A stretch of DNA of 64,000 nucleotides. Origin: an uncultured Bacteroidales bacterium (GTDB lineage Bacteria > Bacteroidota > Bacteroidia > Bacteroidales > F082). A program made the translations under genes and the position numbers. Shown here in pieces: positions 8,185-16,159 of this stretch. The notes under the pieces are model-generated. The model saw nothing but the letters and a program-made list of their open reading frames with translations. It had not been told where the DNA came from and did no database searches. Each line of letters begins with the position of its first letter. Within the stretch, counting starts at the first letter, position 1. The stretch is taken from the NCBI GenBank assembly GCA_947305795.1, contig CAMZEK010000004.1, positions 1 to 64,000 of the forward strand. The letters are read 5' to 3'.

Positions 8185-10491
8185 TTATTTTTTAATGACG
8201 AGCTTTTCAACCTTACTTCCTTTTTTTTCGTTGAGGTGTAGGAAATAGATGCCGTTGCTTAAGGTTTCAGCGTCGATTTGGATTCTGCCGTGGCAATGTC
8301 CTGAAAGGATGTGCTGCCCGAAACAGTTGTAAAGCGCATAATCGGTCTCTTCCTCGGTCTCAAGGGTGAAGTTGCCATTATTGGGATTGGGATAAACTTT
8401 CGTCAGTATGGAACTGCATTCTTCAGTAGAGACATTGCCAACGCAGGTCAATGTGGCAACCCAACCGTAATAGGTGATATAGGTGTTGGAGGTGAAGCTG
8501 AACGTTAAGGTGCCTTCGGAATTGGTGGCAGTGATAGTGTCAGGAATTTGCTGGCCGGAATAGTTACCGATGAGCGGGGCGTTGGTCGAACTGCCGTCGT
8601 AAATGCTGAGAATGTCTACATTGGGTTGGGTTTTGAAATGCAGGAAGTTGGCACGGATTTTTTGGCCTTCACCTTCGGGACGTACCGTCATTTCATAGAT
8701 TTCGTTGTTGCCGTAATGCCCGCAGTTGCCGCCAGAAGGGAAGAACAGGCCGCGGCAGTCGGGAACCACCACTTCGCCGTTCTGAATCGGGATGGCGTGG
8801 TACACGTCGATGAAATCTTCCTTGGTGAAACTGCTGGTTTGGCCGTTGACATCAGTGACGCTTAGGGTAACGCTAAAGCATCCTGGTGTTTCATAAATGA
8901 CGTTCGGATTTCGTTCAGTGGATGTGGATGGGGTTCCACCTTCAAACTGCCATTCCCAACCGACGATGCTCAACCCTTGGCTGAGATTGGTAAACTTGAC
9001 CGTCGACCCCACCGTGACCAGTTCCTTTTCAGCGTCGAAACCTACTTTCAAAGGTGTGCTGGGAATGGGAGTCAATTGCACATCTTGCACAACGGCTTCG
9101 CCATCGCTGATGCTGATGGTAATCGTCTGTGGCTCATAGCCGTATGCGGAATAAGTAATGCTATATGTGCCGCCCTTGATGGGTCTGTGATAGTCGCCGA
9201 CGGGCAAATGCGAGCTGACTTCCGAGCCGTGATGGTCGTGCCCCGCAATGCTGACGGTGGCCTCAATCGGTTCGCCCGTTTCGGCATCAGTGATGGTGCC
9301 GTGGATGCCGTTGAGGCACTGCTCCATGTAGCTTAACAGGCTGTTGTGGTTGAAGTTCCAAAACTTGGGCATTTGATTCGCCGGTGGGGTGTAGACTCGA
9401 GAAAGTTCGATAGTGACTTCCCTGCATTGCTGGTAATAGTTCATGTAGTCCTGTCGGCCTCCGCTAATCATATACCAATTGCAACCGCGCACGATGCCAT
9501 CGTTGAAGTTGGTCATGTAGATGCTGTCGATGGCGTAACAGGCTTCATGGACAAGGTCGGCGTATTGGCGGCAAACCATTTCCCACCAAGCGTCATCGGC
9601 TGAAAGTTGTGTGAGGTTGTCCCAAGGGTAGTTCACCACTTCAGAACCTGTATGGAAATTGGCGGCCATGGTGAATTTGTACTCTTGTGCAAGATTCATA
9701 AGCCATTGGGCTTCATCCTGATAACACCAGTCGCCATCGGGATGTGGACCTGCAACGAAGTCAGGATAATGGCGGTTGAGTTCCACATCGTTGGCGTTGT
9801 TGCGGCGTGCGCCGTCAATGGTGTGGTTGCCGCCATAATAGGTGCCGTCAGGGTTGGTGTTTGGACAGATGAAGATGTCCAAGTTGTTGACTAAGTTCAA
9901 AATACGTGCGTCATTGCTGGTGCAGAGTTCGTCGATGAGGTGGAGCATTAACATATAACCGGTCGTTTCATCGCCGTGCATAGTGGAGGTGTAGAGGAAC
10001 TTCGGTTTGCCGTCGGGCTGTCCGTTATTGATGCGACAAAACATGAGTTTGCGCCCGCTGGCCAAGGTGCCGAGTTCGAAATAGGTGCAGCGGTCGGGAT
10101 GCTCTGCGGCAAAAGCTTGCATCATGCTTTCGTAAGCCTCGTAGGTCGGATAGGCGTCCCAATCGTAGGCCTCGCGGTGGCTGCCATCCCACATGACGTG
10201 CGTTTCAAGCAGCGAAGGCGGCATGAGCAAATGGGGTTGATAGCCGCGCTCAATGAGGAGGTTGTATTGGTTGGAGTTGGCGTAGCAAACCACGGTCTTG
10301 CCATCGGTGCCGTCAACGGAGCAAAGGTCGCTGATAGATTGAATTTCAGTGGGTTGCTGAACGGTAAGGGTGAAGAAATACTCTCCACGGCTCCGCATAA
10401 GCTGTTCCAAGTCTTTTTGGCTGTTTTGAGCCAATAGACTGCTGCAAACCGTTACAGAAAGGATGAATAGGAAATGACGCAAGTGTCTCAT
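8185..10491 (-). CDS. secreted M14 zinc carboxypeptidase with T9SS sorting domain
   Basis: A 768-residue secreted metallopeptidase. Order: signal peptide (1-21), pro-region, M14 domain (about 115-385) with zinc ligands His172 and Glu175 in MHGDET, His280 in NFHTGSE, and the catalytic Glu362 in REVTIELS, a carboxypeptidase-regulatory-like beta domain (about 395-480), a PKD domain (about 490-570) with WEWQFEGG, a CUB-like domain (about 580-685) with SIYDGSS, and a C-terminal type A T9SS sorting domain ending in KVEKLVIKK. M14 enzymes remove C-terminal residues from peptides. It is followed 8 bases upstream by a paralogue. Substrate specificity cannot be read. Confidence 0.9.
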   Translation of the reverse strand: MRHLRHFLFILSVTVCSSLLAQNSQKDLEQLMRSRGEYFFTLTVQQPTEIQSISDLCSVDGTDGKTVVCYANSNQYNLLIERGYQPHLLMPPSLLETHVMWDGSHREAYDWDAYPTYEAYESMMQAFAAEHPDRCTYFELGTLASGRKLMFCRINNGQPDGKPKFLYTSTMHGDETTGYMLMLHLIDELCTSNDARILNLVNNLDIFICPNTNPDGTYYGGNHTIDGARRNNANDVELNRHYPDFVAGPHPDGDWCYQDEAQWLMNLAQEYKFTMAANFHTGSEVVNYPWDNLTQLSADDAWWEMVCRQYADLVHEACYAIDSIYMTNFNDGIVRGCNWYMISGGRQDYMNYYQQCREVTIELSRVYTPPANQMPKFWNFNHNSLLSYMEQCLNGIHGTITDAETGEPIEATVSIAGHDHHGSEVSSHLPVGDYHRPIKGGTYSITYSAYGYEPQTITISISDGEAVVQDVQLTPIPSTPLKVGFDAEKELVTVGSTVKFTNLSQGLSIVGWEWQFEGGTPSTSTERNPNVIYETPGCFSVTLSVTDVNGQTSSFTKEDFIDVYHAIPIQNGEVVVPDCRGLFFPSGGNCGHYGNNEIYEMTVRPEGEGQKIRANFLHFKTQPNVDILSIYDGSSTNAPLIGNYSGQQIPDTITATNSEGTLTFSFTSNTYITYYGWVATLTCVGNVSTEECSSILTKVYPNPNNGNFTLETEEETDYALYNCFGQHILSGHCHGRIQIDAETLSNGIYFLHLNEKKGSKVEKLVIKK

Positions 10492-10499
10492 TTTGAGCT

Positions 10500-13055
10500 T
10501 TATTCGATGGTGATTTTTTCAACTTTGCTTCCGCTTCCGCTGATGATGTGGAGGAAGTAGATGCCTTTTCCCTGTTGGGTTTGGATTTGGACGGAGCCTC
10601 CGTCTTTTTGGCCAGCGATGACGAGTTGTCCGAGGCTGTTGTATAGCTCGAAACGGAAGGGTTCGGCCACTTCGATGGTGAAACTGCCCTTGCTGGGATT
10701 GGGGTAGATCGAGAATGTGTGGCTTTCTTCCGGCACCGACATAGGTCTGACAGTGATAGTAACTTCGCCAGCCGCTGTGTTGCCGTCTGTGTCGGTAACG
10801 GTGACTTTATAAGTCGACTCAGGTTCAAGCTCGGGTGTGACGACAGGATTGGCTATGGTCGGGTCGCTGATGGTGCCTTCATTGGCGGAATCGGCAGGTT
10901 CCCAAAGGTAGTTGTACACACCTGTGCCGCCTGTGGTAAACACTGAAAGTTGGCTACTTTCACCTAACAGGATGGTTTCTGGGTCGGCGAAAACCTCTAA
11001 TTCAATCGGGTCATAGCCAATGCCGAGGCAATGAATCCGGGCAACCCAGCCGCTTTGGTTGACGCCGTAATCAGAAGTGAAGTAGAAGGTCAGTGCGCCT
11101 TCGGGGTTGGTGGCGGTCACGGTACCTGGCGAGTTGGCCCCCGTGTATTCGCCGATTTGGGAAGCATCGGTGGAAGTCCCGTCATAGATAGAAAGGAAGT
11201 CGTAGTTGTTTTCGAGCGAAAACTCCTCAAAGACAGCTTCCAACATTTCGCCGGGCGTGGCGGGCAGGAAGGTCATCGTGTAGTCTTTCCGGTCGCTGTA
11301 GTTGCCGATTGGACCGCCGTCGTCATAGAACATGGCGTTGCAGGTCTCGATAGTGCCGTTATGCATGTTGTAGGCCTCGCTCACGTGAATGTAGTTGTGC
11401 TTGGTGACGGTCTCGCTCTCGCCGTTGGCGTTGGTGACGGTCAGGGAAACGTCGTAATGGCCGATTTCATTATAGGTGATTCCCGTGGGATTCTGCACGT
11501 TGGAGGTGGCAGGTTCGCCGCCTTCGAAAGTCCATTCCCAACTGACCAAGTTGGCACCCCAAGTCTGGTCGGTGAAATTGACGCTGCCGTGAAGCGCGAC
11601 ATCGGTCATGTTGGCCGTGAAGTCGGGGATGATGCCCTCGCCAGCTTCGAGTTGCACGTTCAAGGTAACGGTCTCATAATCATCGACGGTAACGATTTCT
11701 TCATGCGGATAATAACCGCTGGCTGTGAAAGTTACAGTGTAAGTGCCGCCCTTGATGGGACGATGATAATCACCTGCCGGCAGATGGCTTTTTACGACGG
11801 AATACATGTCGTCGTGGCTCGTAATGGTGACGGTGGCTTCAATGGGAGTGCCCGTGGCCATGTCGGTCACGGTGCCGTGGATGCCGTAAATGCATTGGTT
11901 CATGTAGGCGAAAATCGAGTTCTTGTTGTAGTTCCAGAAGTTAGGAAGTTGGCTACCATAAGGCAGTTTGGTGTTCGAACATTCGATGGTCAACTCGCGG
12001 CATTGGGCGTAGCCGTTCATGTAGTCCTGACGGCCTCCGCCAATCATGTACCACTGTGCACCGTTGGTGATGCCGTTGTTGTATTCGGTCATGTAATTCG
12101 GGTTCACCTGATGGGTCAGGTCGGCGTATTCGTGGCTGATGAGCTGATACCAAGCATCATCGGCGTGGAGGGTATAGGTGTTGTCCCACGGATAGTTCAT
12201 CACCTCGGCACCACCGTGATAGTTGGCACCCATCACAAAGGCATTCTCATCTGCAAATTGCATGAACCATAAAGTCTCTTGTTGGTATTCCTCTCCGTCG
12301 GGATGTGCGCTGCCGTGGGGGTCGGCATAGTTGCGGTTCATGTCCACGCCGTTGGCGTTGTAGCGGGTGGCGCCGTTCACGTTGTTGTTGCCTGCATGAT
12401 AGGTGCCGTCGGGATTGGTATTGGGGCCAATATAAAGATCAATGTTCTCCATAATGGTCTGGACTTCAGGCTCGTTCGGGTTCTCAAGCAGGTAGTCGAT
12501 GAGGCGGAGCATGAGAATCCAGCCTGTGGTCTCATCGCCGTGTATCGTGCTGGTATAGAGAAACTTGGGTTTGCCTTCGCCCGAGCCGTTGTTGAGGTGG
12601 GCAATCAAAATTTTGCGGTTGCTTGGAAGTGTTCCAAGTTCGATGATTTCGCATTTGTCGGGGTGGTCGGTGGCGAACTGGAACATCATGTCCTCGTAGG
12701 CTTCGTAAGTCGGATAGCTGTCCCAATCGTATTCCGCACGATTGCTGCCGTCCCACATGGCGACTTCCTCAAGCAGCGATGGGGGAGTCTGAAGCGTTAT
12801 CTCGTATCCAAGTTTTAGGAAATTGGCGAAAGCTTTGTTGTTGGCATAGGCCGTGACCAAATTGCCGTCGATGTGGTCGACTGAAATGGTGCGGGCAATG
12901 GCGTTCAGGTCGTCGTTGCCGTTCAAATTAAAAGTGAAATAATACTCATTGCGCTCTTGCATGAGCTGGCTCAGTTCTTGTTGGCTCTTCTGAGCGAAAA
13001 TGCTGCCACAAATCAAAGTGGCCAAAAGGATTACAAAATAACGTAAAGTCTTCAT
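10500..13055 (-). CDS. secreted M14 zinc carboxypeptidase with T9SS sorting domain (paralogue)
   Basis: An 851-residue paralogue of the downstream gene. Signal peptide 1-22; M14 domain with His172/Glu175 (IHGDET), GVDMNRNY at about 236-243, His280 (NYHGGAE) and catalytic Glu358 (ELTIEC); regulatory-like domain from about 392; PKD domain with WEWTFEGG; CUB-like domain with SIYDGTS. An extra Ig/PKD-like domain (IELEVFADPETILLGES to TVRP, about 690-780) is absent from the paralogue. The T9SS sorting domain ends KVEKITIE. The tandem arrangement and identical spacing of the ligands indicate a local duplication. Nothing in the active site is missing. Confidence 0.9.
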   Translation of the reverse strand: MKTLRYFVILLATLICGSIFAQKSQQELSQLMQERNEYYFTFNLNGNDDLNAIARTISVDHIDGNLVTAYANNKAFANFLKLGYEITLQTPPSLLEEVAMWDGSNRAEYDWDSYPTYEAYEDMMFQFATDHPDKCEIIELGTLPSNRKILIAHLNNGSGEGKPKFLYTSTIHGDETTGWILMLRLIDYLLENPNEPEVQTIMENIDLYIGPNTNPDGTYHAGNNNVNGATRYNANGVDMNRNYADPHGSAHPDGEEYQQETLWFMQFADENAFVMGANYHGGAEVMNYPWDNTYTLHADDAWYQLISHEYADLTHQVNPNYMTEYNNGITNGAQWYMIGGGRQDYMNGYAQCRELTIECSNTKLPYGSQLPNFWNYNKNSIFAYMNQCIYGIHGTVTDMATGTPIEATVTITSHDDMYSVVKSHLPAGDYHRPIKGGTYTVTFTASGYYPHEEIVTVDDYETVTLNVQLEAGEGIIPDFTANMTDVALHGSVNFTDQTWGANLVSWEWTFEGGEPATSNVQNPTGITYNEIGHYDVSLTVTNANGESETVTKHNYIHVSEAYNMHNGTIETCNAMFYDDGGPIGNYSDRKDYTMTFLPATPGEMLEAVFEEFSLENNYDFLSIYDGTSTDASQIGEYTGANSPGTVTATNPEGALTFYFTSDYGVNQSGWVARIHCLGIGYDPIELEVFADPETILLGESSQLSVFTTGGTGVYNYLWEPADSANEGTISDPTIANPVVTPELEPESTYKVTVTDTDGNTAAGEVTITVRPMSVPEESHTFSIYPNPSKGSFTIEVAEPFRFELYNSLGQLVIAGQKDGGSVQIQTQQGKGIYFLHIISGSGSKVEKITIE

Positions 13056-13120
13056 TATTATGGATTTAATATTTAAAGATTCAAAATTTAAAGATTTCTA
13101 ATTTCAAGATTAACTTCAAA
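13056..13120. repeat. low-complexity spacer (TTTAAAGATT and CTACAAA words)
   Basis: Between the M14 gene and dapA the sequence is made of TTTAAAGATT-like words and then tandem CTACAAA units. The CTACAAA repeat runs into the dapA reading frame and supplies its last codons and stop. Confidence 0.55.
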
Positions 13121-14014
13121 CTACAAACTACAAACTTTCAACTGTTTCCATTCTTCAATAATCTCGGCTTCCACTTTTTCGTTCACGGGCACCAAAGGCA
13201 GACGCAATACGTTCTTGCACAGCCCGATATGGCTCATTAGGCACTTGATTCCAGCGGGGTTGCCGTCGGCGAAGATGAGTTGGTTCATGCGTAGCATGGC
13301 ATAATGCAGTCGTAGGGCTTCGTCGGTGCGACCTTCTTTCATGGCGTGCATCATGCGGCTGAAAGGCTTGGTGTAGGCGTTGGCCGCGACCGAAATCACG
13401 CCTGTGGCGCCAAGAGCCATCAGGGGTTGGGTGATGCCATCGTCGCCAGAAAGCAGGTCGAAATCGGCGGGCTTGTCGCGCAATATCTCCATGATTTGCT
13501 GCAAGTTGCCCGAGGCTTCCTTCACGGCGATGATGTTGGGATGTTGGGCCAATTCCACGCAGGTGGCGGCTTGCAGATTGACGCCCACGCGCCCCGGCAC
13601 GTTGTAAACCACCACGGGAACGGGACTGGCATCGGCGATGGCCTCGAAATGGGCCTTCATGCCGCGCTGGTTGGGCTTATTATAATAAGGTACGACGCTC
13701 AAAATGCCTTGGATGCCCGTAAAATCTTGGCTTTTAATGGCTTCGATGACGGCTTGCGTGTTGTTGCCACCCATGCCGAGCATGACGGGCAAGCGTTTGG
13801 CGTTGGTTTCAAGTATCGTGTTGATTACCAATTGTTTTTCTTGGCTTGAAAGGGTAGGGGCTTCGGAAGTGGTGCCCAAGACGACCAAAAAGTCCGCGCC
13901 GTTGTCGATGACATGATTCACGATACGTTTCAAGACTTCCACATCGACGGAAAAGTCGTTCTTGAAGGGGGTCACCAAGGCGATGCCTGTGCCTTTGAAG
14001 GGATTGTTTTTCAT
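13121..14014 (-). CDS. dapA: 4-hydroxy-tetrahydrodipicolinate synthase
   Basis: A 297-residue class I aldolase that condenses pyruvate with aspartate semialdehyde in lysine and diaminopimelate synthesis. Seen: GTTSEAPTLSSQEK, the catalytic Tyr137 in VVYNVPGRVGVN, and the Schiff-base Lys165 in IIAVKEASGN. The frame is open 47 codons further upstream, but MKNNPFKGTGIALVTPF is the family start, so the ATG at 14014 is used. The last residues (KVCSL) and stop are encoded by a CTACAAA repeat and probably replace the original terminus. It lies 11 bases downstream of the DUF6913 gene. Confidence 0.95.
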   Translation of the reverse strand: MKNNPFKGTGIALVTPFKNDFSVDVEVLKRIVNHVIDNGADFLVVLGTTSEAPTLSSQEKQLVINTILETNAKRLPVMLGMGGNNTQAVIEAIKSQDFTGIQGILSVVPYYNKPNQRGMKAHFEAIADASPVPVVVYNVPGRVGVNLQAATCVELAQHPNIIAVKEASGNLQQIMEILRDKPADFDLLSGDDGITQPLMALGATGVISVAANAYTKPFSRMMHAMKEGRTDEALRLHYAMLRMNQLIFADGNPAGIKCLMSHIGLCKNVLRLPLVPVNEKVEAEIIEEWKQLKVCSL

Positions 14015-14025
14015 GGTTTTAGGGT

Positions 14026-14571
14026 TTAAGGTTGCGGTCCGGAAAGGGCTTGAAGGTAGTTGTGCAGCACATGGATGTTCGAAACGGGGTCGGCAGCCCT
14101 GGCGTTTTCGATGACCAAGTCGTAGATTTTCAGGTGCTCGCTTTGGTGGAAGCACACCCTGAAATCCGATTTGGGCAAGGTGGAGATGTAGTCGCTGATG
14201 TCGCCGTTCTTGACGGCCATGTTCACTATCATGTTGCTTGACGGCAACTTTCTGATATACTCGTGTTTATCGGGTTTCAGCACGCTCATGAAACCGAAAT
14301 CCTTGGGCGTGATTTCATTGTAGAGGTCGCTCTGCAAGACGTTGTCCGACATCTGGTTGCATAGAATCAGGAACCCGCAGCGGGTGGTGCCGAACAAGGC
14401 TTTCACGCTGCTTTCGATGCTTCTCACGATGCTTCGGTCGCTTTCGTCAAGAATAATCAAAACGGAGCCAATGCGCTGAGGATTAGGCATTTTGCCAGTC
14501 TTTTTCTCCGCAAGGTATTGGCCCAACGCACGGCGCAAAGCCCTGTTTCTGATGTTGGACAAAAAATTCAT
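14026..14571 (-). CDS. DUF6913 family protein
   Basis: A 181-residue cytoplasmic protein without a signal peptide, resembling the Bacteroidota DUF6913 family usually encoded next to dapA. Visible are a basic N-terminal helix, the strand IGSVLIILDESD, a conserved-looking PKDFGFMSVLKPDKHEYI segment and a C-terminal HNYLQALS. Function unknown. The promoter box TACCTTTG is only 4 bases from the chosen ATG, so either the message is leaderless or translation starts slightly later. Confidence 0.75.
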   Translation of the reverse strand: MNFLSNIRNRALRRALGQYLAEKKTGKMPNPQRIGSVLIILDESDRSIVRSIESSVKALFGTTRCGFLILCNQMSDNVLQSDLYNEITPKDFGFMSVLKPDKHEYIRKLPSSNMIVNMAVKNGDISDYISTLPKSDFRVCFHQSEHLKIYDLVIENARAADPVSNIHVLHNYLQALSGPQP

Positions 14572-14575
14572 GCTG

Positions 14576-14583
14576 CAAAGGTA
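14576..14583 (-). promoter_or_regulatory. -7 promoter box of the DUF6913-dapA operon
   Basis: The minus strand reads TACCTTTG, a TAnnTTTG match, 4 bases upstream of the annotated ATG at 14571. Confidence 0.5.
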
Positions 14584-14625
14584 GTTTATTTATGCGAAAT
14601 GGAACGCAATTTCCTTGAAAAACCT

Positions 14626-14633
14626 TATTTTTG
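14626..14633 (+). promoter_or_regulatory. -7 promoter box of the MBL-fold gene
   Basis: TATTTTTG matches TAnnTTTG, divergent from the DUF6913 box 43 bases away. The resulting leader to the ATG at 14694 would be about 55 bases. Confidence 0.5.
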
Positions 14634-14693
14634 CATTCCGTTTTCGCGGGCTGACGAAAGCTCCGATTATCAAATTGTTTGAATTAGAAATAT

Positions 14694-15461
14694 ATGATTA
14701 TCACTGTTTTGGGTAGCGGAACTTCACAAGGTGTGCCAGTTATCGGCTGCACATGTCCCGTGTGCCGCTCGAACGACCCGCGCGATAAGCGGCTGCGCAC
14801 CTCTATCCTGATTCAGACCGATGAGGTGACGGTGGCTGTGGATGCCGGTCCCGACTTCCGCCAGCAGATGTTGCGCGAGAACGTCACCAAGCTCGACGCG
14901 GTGCTGATTTCGCACGAGCACAAGGACCACATCGGCGGTCTCGACGACTTGCGACCTTATATTTTCAAGCAGCAGAAGCCCATGACGCTTTATGTGGCCG
15001 ACACTGCGCTGCCTGAAATTAAGCGGGAGTATTCCTACGCCTTTGACGCGCATCCTTATCCGGGTGCCCCGACCTACGACATACGCCGTTTGGACGAAAC
15101 GCCTTTCGATTTCGGCGACCTGCACATCATCCCGATAAAACTGAAGCATTTCACCTTGACTTGCTATGCCTTCCGCATCGGCAATTTCGCCTATGTCACC
15201 GACCTGAGCGAGATTTCCGAAGAGGCGATTGAAAAGCTGCAAGGTGTTGAATACCTGATTATTGAAGCGCTTCAAAAGAAGAAACACTATTCACATCTCA
15301 CCTTGGACGAGGCGATTGAAATTTCCCGAAGGGTGGGCGCGAAAAAGACCTGGTTCACGCATTGCAGCCACAGCATGGGTCTCGCCGCCGATGTCAACCA
15401 CGAACTCCCCGAAGGCATGATGCTCGCCTATGATGGACTGAAAATCCAGATTAAAACCTGA
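14694..15461 (+). CDS. MBL-fold metal-dependent hydrolase (PhnP-like)
   Basis: A 255-residue metallo-beta-lactamase-fold hydrolase. The N-terminus has GSGTSQGVPVIGCTCPVC, whose cysteines are typical of the PhnP-like branch. The metal motif is SHEHKDHIGGLDDLRP (HxHxDH), with a further aspartate in VTDLSE and a distal histidine in FTHCSH. PhnP itself cleaves cyclic ribose phosphates; in Bacteroidota this protein is a general conserved hydrolase of unproven substrate. It stands alone between divergent and repeat-bearing spacers. Confidence 0.85.
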   Translation: MIITVLGSGTSQGVPVIGCTCPVCRSNDPRDKRLRTSILIQTDEVTVAVDAGPDFRQQMLRENVTKLDAVLISHEHKDHIGGLDDLRPYIFKQQKPMTLYVADTALPEIKREYSYAFDAHPYPGAPTYDIRRLDETPFDFGDLHIIPIKLKHFTLTCYAFRIGNFAYVTDLSEISEEAIEKLQGVEYLIIEALQKKKHYSHLTLDEAIEISRRVGAKKTWFTHCSHSMGLAADVNHELPEGMMLAYDGLKIQIKT

Positions 15462-15476
15462 ATATGAACGCTTTGC

Positions 15477-15543
15477 GTCGTTGCGAGGAGCGTAGCGACG
15501 AAGCAATCTAGACAATAGATTGCCACGCTTCGCTCGCAATGAC
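15477..15543. repeat. palindromic REP-like element, GC subtype
   Basis: The sequence starts GTCGTTGCGAG and ends CTCGCAATGAC, with an inner perfect 8-base inverted repeat GCAATCTA (15503-15510) and TAGATTGC (15516-15523). It can fold into a long imperfect hairpin and lies just downstream of the MBL gene. Its right half (15517-15543) resembles the copy at 16067-16093 and has the same layout, AGATT to AATGAC, as the elements at 17.4-21.4 kb. Confidence 0.75.
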
Positions 15544-15549
15544 AGAAAC

Positions 15550-15591
15550 GGAAATTAAACAACTAAACAACTGAAAACTAAACAACTAAAT
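15550..15591. repeat. low-complexity AACAACT repeat before a start codon
   Basis: Tandem-like AAACAACTAAACAACTG words fill the 42 bases directly before the thioesterase ATG. The same words precede the aminotransferase at 23914. Confidence 0.55.
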
Positions 15592-16050
15592 ATGAAATCC
15601 ACTTATTCCCAAAGACTCATCAAACTCGCCGACCTCAACCATCATCAGACCTTTTTTGCAGGTCGTTGCTCCGAGTATTTCTTGGAAAGTTCCTATTTCG
15701 CTGTGGCGCAGTACGTTGACACGAAGGATACCGTCCTTTTGGTGCTCCACGGCATCGACTTCAAGTTTCCTATTTTCGCGGGCGACATCGTCACTTTCGA
15801 GAGCAAGGTAATCGCCGCCGGCCGCAGCACCCTGACGGTTTACACAAAAATGTACCGCAGTCGCGAGCCTGAAAAAATCGCTGCCGACGGCTTCGCCACC
15901 TTCTCCTATTTGGATGAGAACCATCATTCCAGACCGCATGGCATTACCATCGAACCCGAAACTGAAGAAGAAAAATTCTTGCAACAGCAGGCTTTGGAGG
16001 TGATGGAGGACTCGAAAAAGCGGGCTAAGGCAATGAATCAGAGGCTTTAA
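15592..16050 (+). CDS. acyl-CoA thioesterase, hotdog fold
   Basis: A 152-residue hotdog-fold protein resembling acyl-CoA hydrolases: FFAGRCSEYFLESSYFAVAQY contains the position of the conserved helix, followed by HGIDFKFPIFAGDIVTFESKV and RSTLTVYTKMY strands, and FATFSYLDEN. Such enzymes cleave acyl-CoA to the free acid and CoA. The C-terminal 25 residues are charged and probably helical. The gene is flanked on both sides by elements of the same REP-like family. Confidence 0.75.
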   Translation: MKSTYSQRLIKLADLNHHQTFFAGRCSEYFLESSYFAVAQYVDTKDTVLLVLHGIDFKFPIFAGDIVTFESKVIAAGRSTLTVYTKMYRSREPEKIAADGFATFSYLDENHHSRPHGITIEPETEEEKFLQQQALEVMEDSKKRAKAMNQRL

Positions 16051-16066
16051 AGCCTTTTAGCACAAG

Positions 16067-16093
16067 AGATTGCGGGTCTTCGCCCACAATGAC
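16067..16093. repeat. half-size REP-like element, GC subtype
   Basis: AGATTGCGGG, TCTTCG, then CCCACAATGAC forms a short hairpin. It aligns over its whole 27 bases with the right half of the element at 15477-15543. Confidence 0.6.
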
Positions 16094-16159
16094 TCCTATA
16101 GTGTTAAGGTTGTCGTATAGGTAAATGTTGGGTGATAATTAGGACATTAGGACCTTTTG

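Noticed and set aside
11031-12272. 413-codon open frame opposite the larger M14 gene
   Set aside because: The other strand has a complete peptidase with correct active-site residues; the antisense product is valine/glycine-rich noise.
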